This document shows positions 1 through 10,378 of a stretch of 64,000 nt of DNA, one piece after another (within the stretch, counting starts at the first letter, position 1; each line of letters starts with the position of its first letter). The DNA is taken from NCBI GenBank assembly GCA_001051155.2, contig JYIP02000010.1, forward strand, positions 744,001-808,000, read 5' to 3'. This DNA is from Chrysoporthe austroafricana (lineage: Eukaryota > Ascomycota > Sordariomycetes > Diaporthales > Cryphonectriaceae). Below the pieces are notes generated by a model. That model saw only the letters and a list, made by a program, of their open reading frames with translations, was not told the DNA's origin and did no database searches. A program made the translations under genes and the position numbers.

Positions 1-89
1 CATGCCAGGATAACCTCTCTAGTGACTGACTTCTGCTCACCCCTGGCAAGGCGGGCTGTCCTCTCATCCCCCGCCGCCTCCCTCCTCCC

Positions 90-1245
90 TCACTCCAGCG
101 TGTACGTCGTCCCACAAAACGACGGCGCAACCACCGCCGGCATGGCCTGCTCACACATGGCCTTGAACCTCCAGCCCGTGCAGTGGCCCGGCATCAGCAC
201 TCTGGGCTGCAGCACCCGGAGGTCCTCTAGCGAGCGGGCCAGCTTCTCTGGCTGGTTGTCCGCTAGGTGAAACCCGCCGACTACGGCGTGCAGGGGCGCG
301 CCCGGGCCGCCCAGCTCGACGGCGTGGCTGCACACGTTGATGACGCCGGCGTGGCTGCAGCCGGTGAACACGACGAGGCCCCGGCCCCGGAGGCGGCATA
401 CGACGAGGCGCTCGTCGGCGATCGCCTCGTCGGGCTCCCACGCGTCGGCCGACGGGACGAAACGCACGCCGCCGCGGATGCCCACCTCGTAGGTCGTCCG
501 GCGCGGGATGGCGCCCGATGAGAGAAAGAACCCGTCCAGCACGGTATGCGCGTCGGCGTGCGCGCAGACAGCGGCCCCCGCCGCGACGAGCTCCGCGGGC
601 GCCGGGTCGGCCTCCAGGCTCACGACCGCGCCTGCCGGCGTCCGCAGGCCCCGGTACGCCGGCCGGTCCGGGTGCACGTCCACGGGGAGGGCGGGCGCCG
701 CGGGGTCACGGCGCCGGCGGGCAGCGCTGATCAGCCGGACGGCCTCAGGCAGCCCGCCCGAGTGGTCGCGGTGCCAGTGCGAGAGGTGGACGTGCTCGAC
801 GGCGGCGAGGTCGGCGCGGAGGCGGGCGGCGTTACGGGCCCAGGCAGACCCCTCGGGCCCGGCGTCGAAGAGGAGGGTGTGCTTCTGCTCGCCCCTCGTG
901 GCGGTCTATATATACAGGGCAGGCAGTTAGCAGGGAGCGAGTGAGCGCGCCTGGGGGGCCCTCCCGCCTCCTCCCGCCGGGGAGAAGGGGAAGGGAGAGG
1001 GTTATGGTGGAGCGCACGATCAGGAGCGACAGCCCGTGGGCGGCGCAGCAGATGTTTGCCATCGCTATCTCGCCCACCGCGCCGCCCCTGCTCTCGCCGG
1101 CGGGGAGCGGGTCGACGGGCTGCCCCTGCAGCAGGCCGGCGTACTGCACGGCGGGGTTGCCGCTGGGCGAGATGGGGTCGACCTCGTTGTCGACGATGAC
1201 CGTAATCTCGATCCTGTCGACCTCAACCAGGCCGTGGGATGCCAT
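90..1245 (-). CDS. metallo-beta-lactamase-fold hydrolase, two exons
   Basis: Exon 1 runs 1245-1018 and exon 2 905-90, giving 347 residues. The 906-1017 intron (GTGCGC donor, TATATAG acceptor) joins ...SLLI to TATRGEQKHTLLFDAGPE and keeps the frame. Residues 118-127 read SHWHRDHSGG, the metal-binding HxHxDH motif (His119, His121, Asp123, His124). Further candidate metal ligands are His261 in FTGCSHAG, His289 in GGFHL and His317 in MPGHCTG. The order and the GCSHAG motif match the family often annotated as 7,8-dihydropterin-6-methyl-aminobenzene phosphate synthase-like, found in archaea, bacteria and fungi; the substrate in fungi is not known to me. The start MASHGLVEVDRIEITVIVDNE was chosen because the conserved domain begins immediately after it; an upstream in-frame Met at 1413 would add an unlikely low-complexity extension. 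No signal peptide is visible, so it is probably intracellular. The fold is secure, the substrate is not. Confidence 0.9.
906..1017 (-). other. intron of the metallo-beta-lactamase gene
   Basis: A 112-nt phase-0 intron with GT and AG ends. Removing it joins the N-terminal conserved segment to the HxHxDH-containing segment in one frame. Read through, the N-terminal frame continues as low-complexity sequence and never reaches the metal-binding motif. Confidence 0.85.
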
Positions 1246-4200
1246 CTCTGGGCGCACGGCTGCCCGCTCGGCCTCGTTCCTCGGCGAGCCGGTGGGAAAG
1301 GCTGGGAGGGCGGGCGTGGGTGGGCGTAGGAGACGAGACGAGACAATGACGGTCCGAAATATTACGGGCTGGCTGTGTTGCTTCAGGAGCGCCAGATGAG
1401 TCCTATACACCACCTACACCTAGGCACAAGTTACCATGTTACTCTGGTTGAGTAGGTGTCAGCATTTCCGCCGTCAAACGAAGGGTTGGTAATACGCTTG
1501 CATCCCGATCGGCCGGATCATTTAACGGCCGAGGTTGAGGTACTTACGGCAGCGCTGTGACCTTGGTTGCGCAGTAGATAATACTACTACTACTAATAAT
1601 AATATACTGCTTCGCATCTGGAAATTCTCGAGCTCTTCCCACAGCTACGCGTCTTGGCCAGTTTCGCCCTGATTGTTTCGCGCATGCAGAGGAGCTCTTC
1701 CACGGCACTGGTTAGGCTGTTTATGATTATCCGCACGGCCTTCGATGGCTTTGGTCTTAACTTTCTTTTCCCAACACAACGGAAGCGCACAGGATCTGGC
1801 GCCAGGAAGAGAGGACAGGTTATGAGATACTATGATGAGATTTCTCAGGCTTAAGAAGTTAGTTGAAGCGAGGATGCGGTAATGTAGATTCTGGGCTGGC
1901 TACGGTGTCGCTGTAGTGGATGATTGCGTAGATTCAGGGTAAAACCGAGGCAGCATTCGATATCGGGGCGCTGCTCCCGACCATGCCTCCCACCACCACC
2001 TAGGAGTGGTTCTCCCGAGGGGCCGACGACGCGCCAGGGCCGACGACAGAGAAGGCCAAGCTGGCCAGCGTCCTGAAGTCCAAGGTAAGCTGCCCAGAGA
2101 CGGCCATTGCTCGGTGTGGCCTGCCGCAGATTTTGTCGGTGTCAGCACCCGTATTCGCGGCGATGTCCACTTCCGTTTCGACTGCTCCTGGGAGGGACCA
2201 GGCCTGGGAGACATAGTGGGTGAACCTAGAACGACGCTGAAGCCTAAAAGTCCAACTCTGGACCTTGCTCCCGGCGCTGGAGGAGGAGCGCTGCTATATC
2301 GCCTCTTGCGTGCTTACTGATGCCCTGGCATGTTGCACCCTGGTAGATAACGACTACAAGTCGGTGGGCCCCAGTTCGTCGCAAGTAGGCAGGGCCCTGT
2401 GCGATGTGTGAAGGTGGGTGTGTATGGTGGTGTGGTGTGCGATGTGTGGTGCGGGTGGTGTGTAAGGGCGAGGCCATAGGGCAGAAACACAGGCGAGAGC
2501 CCAGAGAACGGAGCGGCGGTGCTGCGTGGCTGCCTCAACTCGCTCACATCCTCGCCTGCCTGCTCGAGTCCCTCGAGTTCCCCTTGTGGTAGGTCCCAAG
2601 TAGCAGCAGCACCTGCCAGCGTCGAGCGACACTGACGTCATGGGCTGGCCTCCCCGCAAAGCCGGCGTGCATACAAAAAGGGTACATACGACGTACCTAG
2701 GTACTGCTATGTAAGCAGCTCACACGACAGCTTGGGAACCGCTGCTTTCCACCCTCACCAGCTTCAATCCCAACAAGGCAGCGAACCTCTGCTACCGACC
2801 ACGACGACCACGATGACGACGATGGCGACGACTACCGTCCTCCGTGCGCACCTTATCCGCCGCCACCACCGCTGCTGTGAAGGGCCTCCTTGTCGAGTGC
2901 CCAATAGCGACGCCGCGCAGCCTACCGCCGCTACATGCAAGAGCACAAACGAATGCAGCGAGCAGGCATGCCGATCCAGATGCGGCAGATCCTCAAAGGG
3001 GGCACTATCTCCGGAACGCTTGGGCGCTGCCACCACATCACGGCCGCCCGGGTCGTCGCCTGCTGGAGAGCATCAGGACGCGCAGGGCGCTCGCTGAGCC
3101 CGCGATGTGACCATCCTCGCCCAGCCCAGCCTCGGTTTCTCCGCAACAATAAGACTCAGGCCGCCTGCCCCCTCAGCCCCCGAGGCTGGATGGAGGAGGT
3201 ATCGTGGTCCCTGGCGTTTCGTGCTCGACAGAGAGGCTCTGGCCCGGCAGGGAAAGTCGGCGCTACTCGATGGAGACCCTTCAGCCCCGTCGTCGCGGTC
3301 CTCGTCTTGGCAGCGGTCCAGCCTCCCTCTACATTACTCGTCGCCCAGGCGAACGGGGCTAAGCAGGCCTGGCTGGGGAATCCCAGACCGGGCCGTCGGG
3401 CAGCCCTGCGAGGGGCACGCGAGCAGGACCGAGATATCGATATATACCATCGCACCATGGTAGGTGAAGCCGTGGGCACGAGAAAGCAACGCAGCCGCGG
3501 GGACCAGGTCGGCCTACGTTCATACATACGACTTACTGATGTAACAGTCCACCACTGTCCCCGTGTCGGTAGTCGGCGTGCCACCTGATCAAGTCGTCTG
3601 CCTTATCTGAGCACCGATTTCCGAGATCTCCCGCCGAGTCTCCTATTGCAGGCATGTCACCCCCTGCGAGGCCATCCCTGGAGGGCCGCGAAAATAGGCG
3701 TCGGGTGGGCCCAACACGTAATCTCTGCACGCGCTGGGCTCGCCGGCGGGGAGGCGCCACAGGGTTGACAGGACGCTCAGGGCCGTCCGCGCCGTCTTGT
3801 CGAACGCCCGTCGCTTTATTCCCGACATCCGTCCAGACAGGGTGACAGGCCATCGACTTTTCCTGGCCCCCCGGCGGGGCGAGGTGTGACTGCGCCAGCC
3901 ATCGCAGCCCTTGCAGCCCGTGCAGCCCTTGCAGCCCTCCACACCCACCGTGTGGAGTGCTGCCGATGCTTACGCATGTCGCAGGGTACGCCTCGACGCC
4001 TCCCCAATCTCTCAGAGAGGACATGATACGCCTGCCATGCACTCCATGGAGGCTGAAAGGATCCCAGGCGCCCCGGCATGTGGAGGCAGATTCGGTCTCG
4101 AGCCGATCACTGGCATCGAGGAGGGGGGGGAGGTTCCACAGGGGCATGTGCGTGCGTGGTCTGCTGGTCCGAGATTTTCTATGTCTATCATCTAAGTACG

Positions 4201-4350
4201 CTGCTGTAGCCGCCCTGTGATCGTCTTCCTGCGCTTCTTGCCTGCGATGCTTTCTTCGGGGACAGTCTTGCATTGAACCGTCTCTGTCTCCCGCCTCGCG
4301 CCTCCTCCGTCCCTCTCCCCCGGAGAGACAGGCGGATCTGACCAGCAACC
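1246..4350. other. intergenic region without a supported gene
   Basis: About 3.1 kb between the start of the metallo-beta-lactamase gene and that of the arylsulfotransferase-like gene, so it should hold divergent promoters. I see only simple repeats: a CTA/TAA triplet tract at about 1577-1605, a GT-rich tract at about 2400-2462, and four imperfect 9-mers of the type CAGCCCTTG near 3906-3941. Many long frames occur on both strands, but they are Arg/Pro/Ala-rich, which is typical of open frames in GC-rich non-coding DNA. The segment at 2735-3110 begins with a CT-rich leader-like stretch and several ATGs but gives no recognisable protein. Confidence 0.5.
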
Positions 4351-6293
4351 ATGGCCTCCCGCTGCCGTCTACCATTGTCCGGTCTGCTGGCTGCTCTCCT
4401 CGGCAGCCTCGTCCGTGCCGACAACTTCTCTCATAGCTACGAGGCGTATAATAATGCAGAATATGGCAAGCGGCCCACCCAGACCTTCGTCTCGAACCCC
4501 GATATCATCGCCCCTCTGATCCAGGTCAACGCCTGGGACGAGGACAGGATCTCCCCGACCGGCGGCTCGCACATCTTCATCCGCCACGACTACGAGGGGT
4601 CCAGCCCCCTCATCCTGGACGCCAGTGACCTCAGCCTGGTATACGTGGACCGCTCGTACGACCGCACCAGCGACGTCCGGATCCAGAAGAACTTCAACGA
4701 GTCCTATCTCACCTTCTTCGCCGGCGCCATCGTGGACGGCCACGGGTCGGGCGACGGCATTGTCCTGGATGAGCACTACAACGAGGTCTACAAGGTCGAC
4801 GTCCAGAAGCTGTCCACCAAGAACGACCTCCACGAGTTCCAGTTCACGGGGCACGGGTCGGCCCTGATCACGGCGTACCCTATCGTCAGGATGGACCTAC
4901 GCAAGTTCCGAGGCTCGCGGCGCGGCGCGATCCTCGACGGCGTCTTCCAGGAGATCGATCTCGCCACGAACGAGGTCATCTTCGAGTGGAAGGCTTCCGA
5001 GCACGTCGACCTCGCCGACTCTTTCTACAAGATCGAGTCAAAATGGGATTTCTTTCACATCAACAGCGTCCAGAAGGTAAGGATACACGCACAGAGAGAG
5101 AGAGAGAGATGGAGCCGCCGAGGCCGCCGAGCTGCTAAACCGAACCGAGCTGACAATGACCGCAGTCACGAGACGGGAACTACCTCGTCTCCGCCCGCCA
5201 CATGCACTCCATCTACATGATCAATGGCCAGACCGGTGAGATCATGTGGACCCTCGGCGGAAAGAAGAACCAGTTCAAGGAGCTAGACGCCGGCGGCGCC
5301 AATCCTTCTGGCGATGCCCTCCTCACCTTCGCCTGGCAGCACCACGCGCGCTTCTTCCACGACAACGAGAACGAGATCACCTTCTTCGACAACCACGCCC
5401 TGACGACCCAGCAGCACTGCACGAAGGACTGCAGCCGCGGCCTGCACATCCGGCTCGACTTCACGTCCGACCCCGAGGCGCCCACCGTGCAGATCCTGCA
5501 CGAGTACCGCCACCCGGAGTCCCTCCAGGCCCAGAGCCAGGGCAGCGTGCAGCCCCTCGAGGACGGCAGCGGCAATGTCTTTGTCGGGTGGGGTCGGTGC
5601 CCGTCGTTCACCGAGCACACGGCAGACGGGGAGGCGGTCATGGACGTGCAGTTCTCCCCATGGCACACCAAGGAGAACCCCATCGCGCTGGATAACTACC
5701 GTGCGTATCGTATGGACTGGAAGGCGCAGCCGGACACGGACCCGGACGTCATGACGCAGGAGAAGGACGGCGTGACGACTGTGTATGCCAGCTGGAACGG
5801 CGCGACGGAGGTGAAGGCCTGGGCATTTGTGAGTAACCAACCGCACTGAGAATTTTGTGAAGGTCACACCGTGGTGAACTAGTACTGACGGCGTACGGCG
5901 CGATAGCTCGCCAGCAACGAGAGCAGCGACCTCTACGGCCCCGGCCAGGTCCTCGCCATCGTCCCCCGCGACGGCTTCGAGACCTCCTACGCCCTCATGT
6001 ACCCGGCCCGCTTCGCGCGCGCCGCCGCCCTCGACGCCGACTGGAACATCCTCGGCTCCTCCGGCATCGTCGACATCCGCAACGAGCGCGTCTTCGGCGA
6101 CATGCGCCCCATCACGGCCGTGAAGCAGATCGGGGACATCATGGTCTCCGATAACGGGTACTCGGTCAGCATCACGGAGCACGCCGACTTCCCGGGCCGG
6201 GGGGGCACGTTCTTCGGCATCCCCATCGGCTGGCATACCCTGCTCGGCCTGGCGATGCTTCTTGGCCTATGGATCGCCGCGCGCATCTTTTGA
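4351..6293 (+). CDS. arylsulfotransferase-like (ASST family) secreted or membrane protein, three exons
   Basis: Exons 4351-5076, 5166-5828 and 5907-6293 give 591 residues. Both introns are phase 0 (5077-5165 and 5829-5906); the second has a CTGAC branch-point-like element at 5884-5888. The protein starts with a signal-peptide-like segment (LSGLLAALLGSLVRA), continues through a beta-propeller-type domain with typical motifs (HEFQFTGHGSALIT, INGQTGEIMWTLGG, WQHHARFF, FVGWGRCPSFTEH), and ends in a hydrophobic segment (LLGLAMLLGLWIA), suggesting a C-terminal membrane anchor. These features fit the fungal arylsulfotransferase Pfam family (Arylsulfotran_2). Bacterial members transfer sulfate between phenols; activity and substrate of fungal members are largely uncharacterised. 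The ATG at 4351 directly precedes the signal sequence. The gene appears complete and in normal codon usage. Confidence 0.9.
5077..5165 (+). other. intron 1 of the arylsulfotransferase-like gene
   Basis: An 89-nt phase-0 intron with a GTAAGG donor and CGCAG acceptor, holding a short GA repeat (about 5092-5109). Splicing joins INSVQK to SRDGNYLVSARH, a continuous conserved beta-strand region. Confidence 0.88.
5829..5906 (+). other. intron 2 of the arylsulfotransferase-like gene
   Basis: A 78-nt phase-0 intron with a GTGAGT donor, a CTGAC branch-point-like element at 5884-5888 and a GATAG acceptor. Splicing joins EVKAWAF to LASNESSDLYGPGQ. Without removal the frame ends after six codons. Confidence 0.9.
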
Positions 6294-7295
6294 GGAGTGG
6301 CGGGATGAGGGAGTGACATTTATCGATATCCTTTGCCCCAACGGGATGATTTCGGCTCAGAGGTCGACCGCTACGCAAGGCAGCATCGTATGCAAGCCTT
6401 GACACCGTCCATTCGAGTCCGCCGAGCCAGACACAAAAGGATGATGGTCGTCTCCCAGGAGTGGGTCACACGCCCTCGGTTTCGGGCGCTATGGCGCTTC
6501 ACATACCACATTGGTCGACTCTGAAGCCATCCTCTCGTGACATCCCTTCCGTTGCCAGAGACGGCTAGCCATGGCTCGTGTCAAAGTGTCAGCGACATAT
6601 TCCCCTGTCCTACAGAAACAGGGGGTGAGCGGCCGCGCGGTCTGAGCGCCGTGGGGAAGGGGGTGTCGCACCTAGCACACCAGATGAAAGGCACGGGCGG
6701 TCCACCGTGACGCCGCCTGAAGTTGCCGACTTGTCCGCGCCCGTTGCACGGAAATTTAAAAAGTACCAGTGTGAGGGCTGCGGGAAGGCATATGGGGAAA
6801 GATGCCTTGTATTTCAAAAAGAAAAATGTGGGATGCATTATTGAGCGTTGGCGTTGTTGGATTATACCGTTGGCGGACTATACATAGCATATTATGATAC
6901 CCTTTTTAGGACCAACTGGAGATACCCAATCCTGTCTACTCTCCAATCGAGCCGTGTTAGCCATGCCGTGACCTTCATCGTCATCCATCACAGGCAACTG
7001 CCTACAAAAATAGGTTCATCCCTTCATATCCTAGACAGTGCTCAATTGGCCGGGTCAGTAGTTCTCATCCGTGCGGCATACGAACAGCTAAGGAATACAA
7101 TATATCAAATTTGCTCTGTTTATAGACACTATATACAAGCATGAGACGTAGGGAAAGTCGTCAGGTCATCATCGGATGAAGGTCCAGCTCCACGTCGCGG
7201 CCACAGGCCGGCGATGGAAATAAAGCAGAAAACGAGACGTAGGAACCAAGACAAGGCACATCCAGAGGAGACCCAGTCAAAGACCATAGTCTCCC
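6294..7295. other. intergenic region between convergent genes
   Basis: A 1-kb stretch downstream of both the arylsulfotransferase-like gene (+) and the HsbA-like gene (-). It should contain their 3' untranslated regions. A 98-codon frame at 6848-7144 (+) has no signal or motif I recognise and I do not call it a gene. No repeat or RNA gene seen. Confidence 0.5.
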
Positions 7296-8211
7296 TTAGA
7301 GGCCGCCCAGGAGCGCCCCCAGGCCGCCGGCGCCGCCCGTCGCGCCAGCACCTCCGGTCAGGCTCCCGAGCAGAGCGCCGAGGCCGCCAGCAGCATCACC
7401 CGCACCGTCTGCAGAGCCGGCGTCCGAGGAGGTCGACGTCGAGGTGGTCGACCCGGTCGAGTCGGTCGCGCCGGCGGCGGTCGATGCGGTCGAGGCCTCG
7501 GGCGCGGAGCTCGCCGAGGACCCCGTGCTGGCGGTGCTGGCGGTGCCGGCGGCGGGGGCGGCGGCAGCGGCGGCGGTGGTCGAGTTGGAGGCGGCGCCGC
7601 CGTACGCGGTGATGGCGCTGTCCAGGACGGTGGTGATCTGGCCGATGGAGTTCTGCGCGATGCCCTGGCCGATGGCGGGGACCTTGGAGACGATGGCGTT
7701 GCCGAGGGCGGTGGCGCCCGTCTTCTGTGTCTGCAGCTGCTGGGCGACGACGCTGCTGACGCCGAGCTGGTCGAAGACAGGCTTCTTGGCGATGAGCGCC
7801 GAGACGGTCGTGTTGGCGGCGTCGGTCAGCCCCGTCGCGGACTGCTCCAGCGTCAGGGCGTCCGTCAGCGACAGCGCCGACGTCCCCTGGATCGAGGTCG
7901 TCGCGTTCGAGATGGAGCTCGCCGCCGCGCTGCTGGTGTCTAGCACGTTGGTCAGGGTTGTCGGGTCGGTGGCGCTGACGGCCTTGGGGGGGGAGTGAGG
8001 GTGGTCAGTCTCGATGTGCGAAGAAAGAAGCATGCGTGGGAGAAGGGGGAGGGGAGGGTGGATTTACATTGACGGCGGTCCCGAGCTGCTGCAGAGAGTT
8101 CTGTACCGAGGTGATGCCAGCCTGGATGGTCTGCAGGTCTCTCTTGAGGAGGGACGGTGCCGCGAGTGCGGTCGCCGCGAGGAGCTGCTGGGCGAGGAGG
8201 GTGAACTTCAT
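7296..8211 (-). CDS. HsbA-type cell-wall galactomannoprotein-like secreted protein, two exons
   Basis: Exon 1 runs 8211-8068 and exon 2 7982-7296, giving 276 residues. The protein starts MKFTLLAQQLLAATALAAPSLLKR, a signal peptide followed by a KR site that could be cleaved by a Kex2-type protease. The mature part (DLQTIQAGITSVQNSLQQLGTAVN, then AVSATDPTTLTNVLD onward) is helical, Ala/Thr/Ser-rich and cysteine-free, matching the hydrophobic-surface-binding protein A / antigenic cell-wall galactomannoprotein family (PF12296). Family members are secreted or wall-bound; Aspergillus HsbA binds hydrophobic polymers and recruits cutinase-like enzymes. The last ~100 residues are low complexity, Ala/Ser/Thr-rich (probably O-glycosylated), then Gly/Leu-rich with two copies of GGLGALLG. 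The start was chosen over an upstream Met at 8265 because the signal peptide begins here. Confidence 0.9.
7983..8067 (-). other. intron of the HsbA-like gene
   Basis: An 85-nt phase-0 intron with a GTAAAT donor and CCAAG acceptor after a C-rich tract. Splicing joins QLGTAVN to AVSATDPTTL, restoring the continuous first helices of the HsbA domain. Confidence 0.87.
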
Positions 8212-10378
8212 CTTTGCTGTTCTTGTTGTTGTTGTTGATATAATAATGATATTAAAGTTACGCAAGTAGGAAATAAATAGGAGGGCAGCCAGTGCCTGGG
8301 CGAAGGATAGAAGCCAAATGGGGGGGTTGAGAGCTGAGAAGGTTAAATTGATGCTTGTTCGCCTGGTGGTGATGCAATGAGAGAGGGGGGAAGGGCCACC
8401 GGCCTCATTCTTAATATATCTTGGTCCTCGCAGCGTTCTGAGGCTCTAAGCCCCATCACAAGCTGCGCTCTGCCGGCCACCTCAGCTCTCATCCATTACC
8501 TGATTCGGCACCTTGACACGACGGCCTCTGCGACAAGCCTCCCAAGGTTTCGACGCAACAGAGCGCGCCTGAGAGGTCGACGCCCAGGAGTGCGGAGGTG
8601 GGGGGCGTGTGCCATAGGGGACCTCCCGGAGATCACAATTAAGGTTGTTTGCCAGTCGGTGCTGTGTGGGAAGATCGGTTGAAACGAGGCTCGATGCGGT
8701 ACGGGGTCAGGGCGGCTACCGCAGCGCAGCGCACCACAGCGCGCGGACCCTAGCGAGGATCCTGGCGACCTGGCGAGGGTCGATCGCGATTGGCCCTTCT
8801 GCTTCGTCCAGAGTCCCTCTCGAGTTCACCCGGCGAAACCGCACGACTCTATGACGAGCCCCGTCTCTGGCCTCCCAACCTTTCGATGCTCGCATGGCTT
8901 GACGGACTCGGTCTCGCGTTTCCGCCCCCGCCAAGATGTGTCTCAACCGCCGCGCTGTTGTCATCCGACGCTCTTTACATGTGTTCATTAGTTGACGGAA
9001 TTATTCGATGAACCGAGGGGGAGGGGAGGGGGGAGCAGTCGCTGTTCTAGTCGTTTTAGGAAGCCCATGGGCTGCATAGGGCCGATGCGGGAATCCGGCG
9101 GCTGCGCCTCGCGGAGGCGAGGAATGGTGGCACCATCTGATGACCAGGCCGGACACACCGTTCGCGGCCAGGTTTCGTGCTCGCGTTCGACTGCTGAATC
9201 GGGGCTGTTTCCTGAGAATTCCAAAACCTATCCTCCATTTGGCTGTCCCTTCTGCCCGAACCGGCGCCCGCTGTGAGGATGCCATCCGGTCACTGACTGC
9301 CATGCGATCGGTCGATTGTTTCTTCGCAAGATTGACAGCTTATGGGCAATCTGTCTCCGACGGTAGTCTGGGAGCTAAATCGTCAGATGTGTCCCCTGAC
9401 AATGGGCTTCTCTATCTGGCTATTCATAGCAGAATCGTGTGTAGAGCAGGCTGTCGTCATTGCATGTGATCCTCGGTATCACTCACTGACGCTCTACCCT
9501 AATTAGCCCAAACTGCCACTTAACGTGCTGAGGTCTCGTGATGTGTATTCGAAGTCTACCTTTCTAGATGTCACCGTGCTCGCCACGAGAAAGCGTAGGT
9601 CGTGCGTAAGTGTGCACCGAAATGCGAGTTAAATGAAGGGCTGAATTGATCTTTAAAGAGCCAATGCTAGAGCAGAGTTCACCTCGTCTTCTCACCGGTC
9701 TTGATGATAATCGTATCTCGGTCTCTCCTCTCAAGCTCCTCAGTTGTTCAAACTCAGATACCATTTGCCGACGTCAGATAGATTGTTTGACTTCTATCCT
9801 CTTGAGTCCCGGCTTTTCAACTTGAAGTGGCCTGAGAGGAAATATACGCGGAACTTAACTACCTCATCGAACTGTAGCATTTGAGTCATCGAATTCTGGG
9901 CTGCTTTCATAATGTAACCTTATGATCTCACGATGTTGGAAACCTATGGATAAATGCAGAAAAATAGAGTTTTCCGCGATAATACCGCGCTTACCTGCAT
10001 TAATGTTCGTGACTCGATTAATATATGTCATATGACAATTCACGAGGAAATATTGCAGGCATAGAAACTCGTGAAACAAGCTGATCTCAAGTAAAGGACC
10101 CAGCCTCACCATCGACGACTACATACATGATCACACGCTAGACTGCACTTTGCATGTACCCTCCACTGTCCGCATGACGTCGAGTCCATTATCATGCTAG
10201 AGTGGTTCTATGTCGGAGGTCCGGCTCACTGGTTGGCTAGAGGGCGGCGCGAGCCTTAACTCATTTGGCTTGCTGATGATCTCAAGCTGATTAGTGTATA
10301 CCGTATCGTGAGACGATGAAGAGCAAATGTATTCGTAAAAGCCTTTCCATAAGTGTTGACTGCATTAAACATTAAAAT
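8212..10378. other. intergenic region without a supported gene
   Basis: About 2.2 kb upstream of the HsbA-like gene and downstream of the DUF3176 gene. Immediately upstream of the HsbA start lies a short tract of CAA triplets (on the - strand) and an AT-rich stretch (about 8235-8260) that could hold its core promoter. Open frames here are short and lack motifs. GC content falls gradually after 9500. No RNA gene or repeat recognised. Confidence 0.45.

Noticed and set aside
2735..3110. Possible small gene with a CT-rich leader and ATG cluster
   Set aside because: Three overlapping frames are open, none gives a recognisable domain, and joining them needs unsupported frame changes or splice sites.
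3533..4375. 280-codon frame on the minus strand upstream of the arylsulfotransferase-like gene
   Set aside because: Arg-rich, without motifs, overlaps the start of the opposite-strand gene; typical open frame of GC-rich DNA.
6848..7144. 98-codon plus-strand ORF between convergent genes
   Set aside because: No motif, no plausible leader or homology; likely chance frame in the 3' untranslated area.
7444..7998. 184-codon frame on the plus strand over the HsbA-like gene
   Set aside because: Antisense shadow of an Ala/Ser-rich gene; the minus-strand product has a signal peptide and family match.
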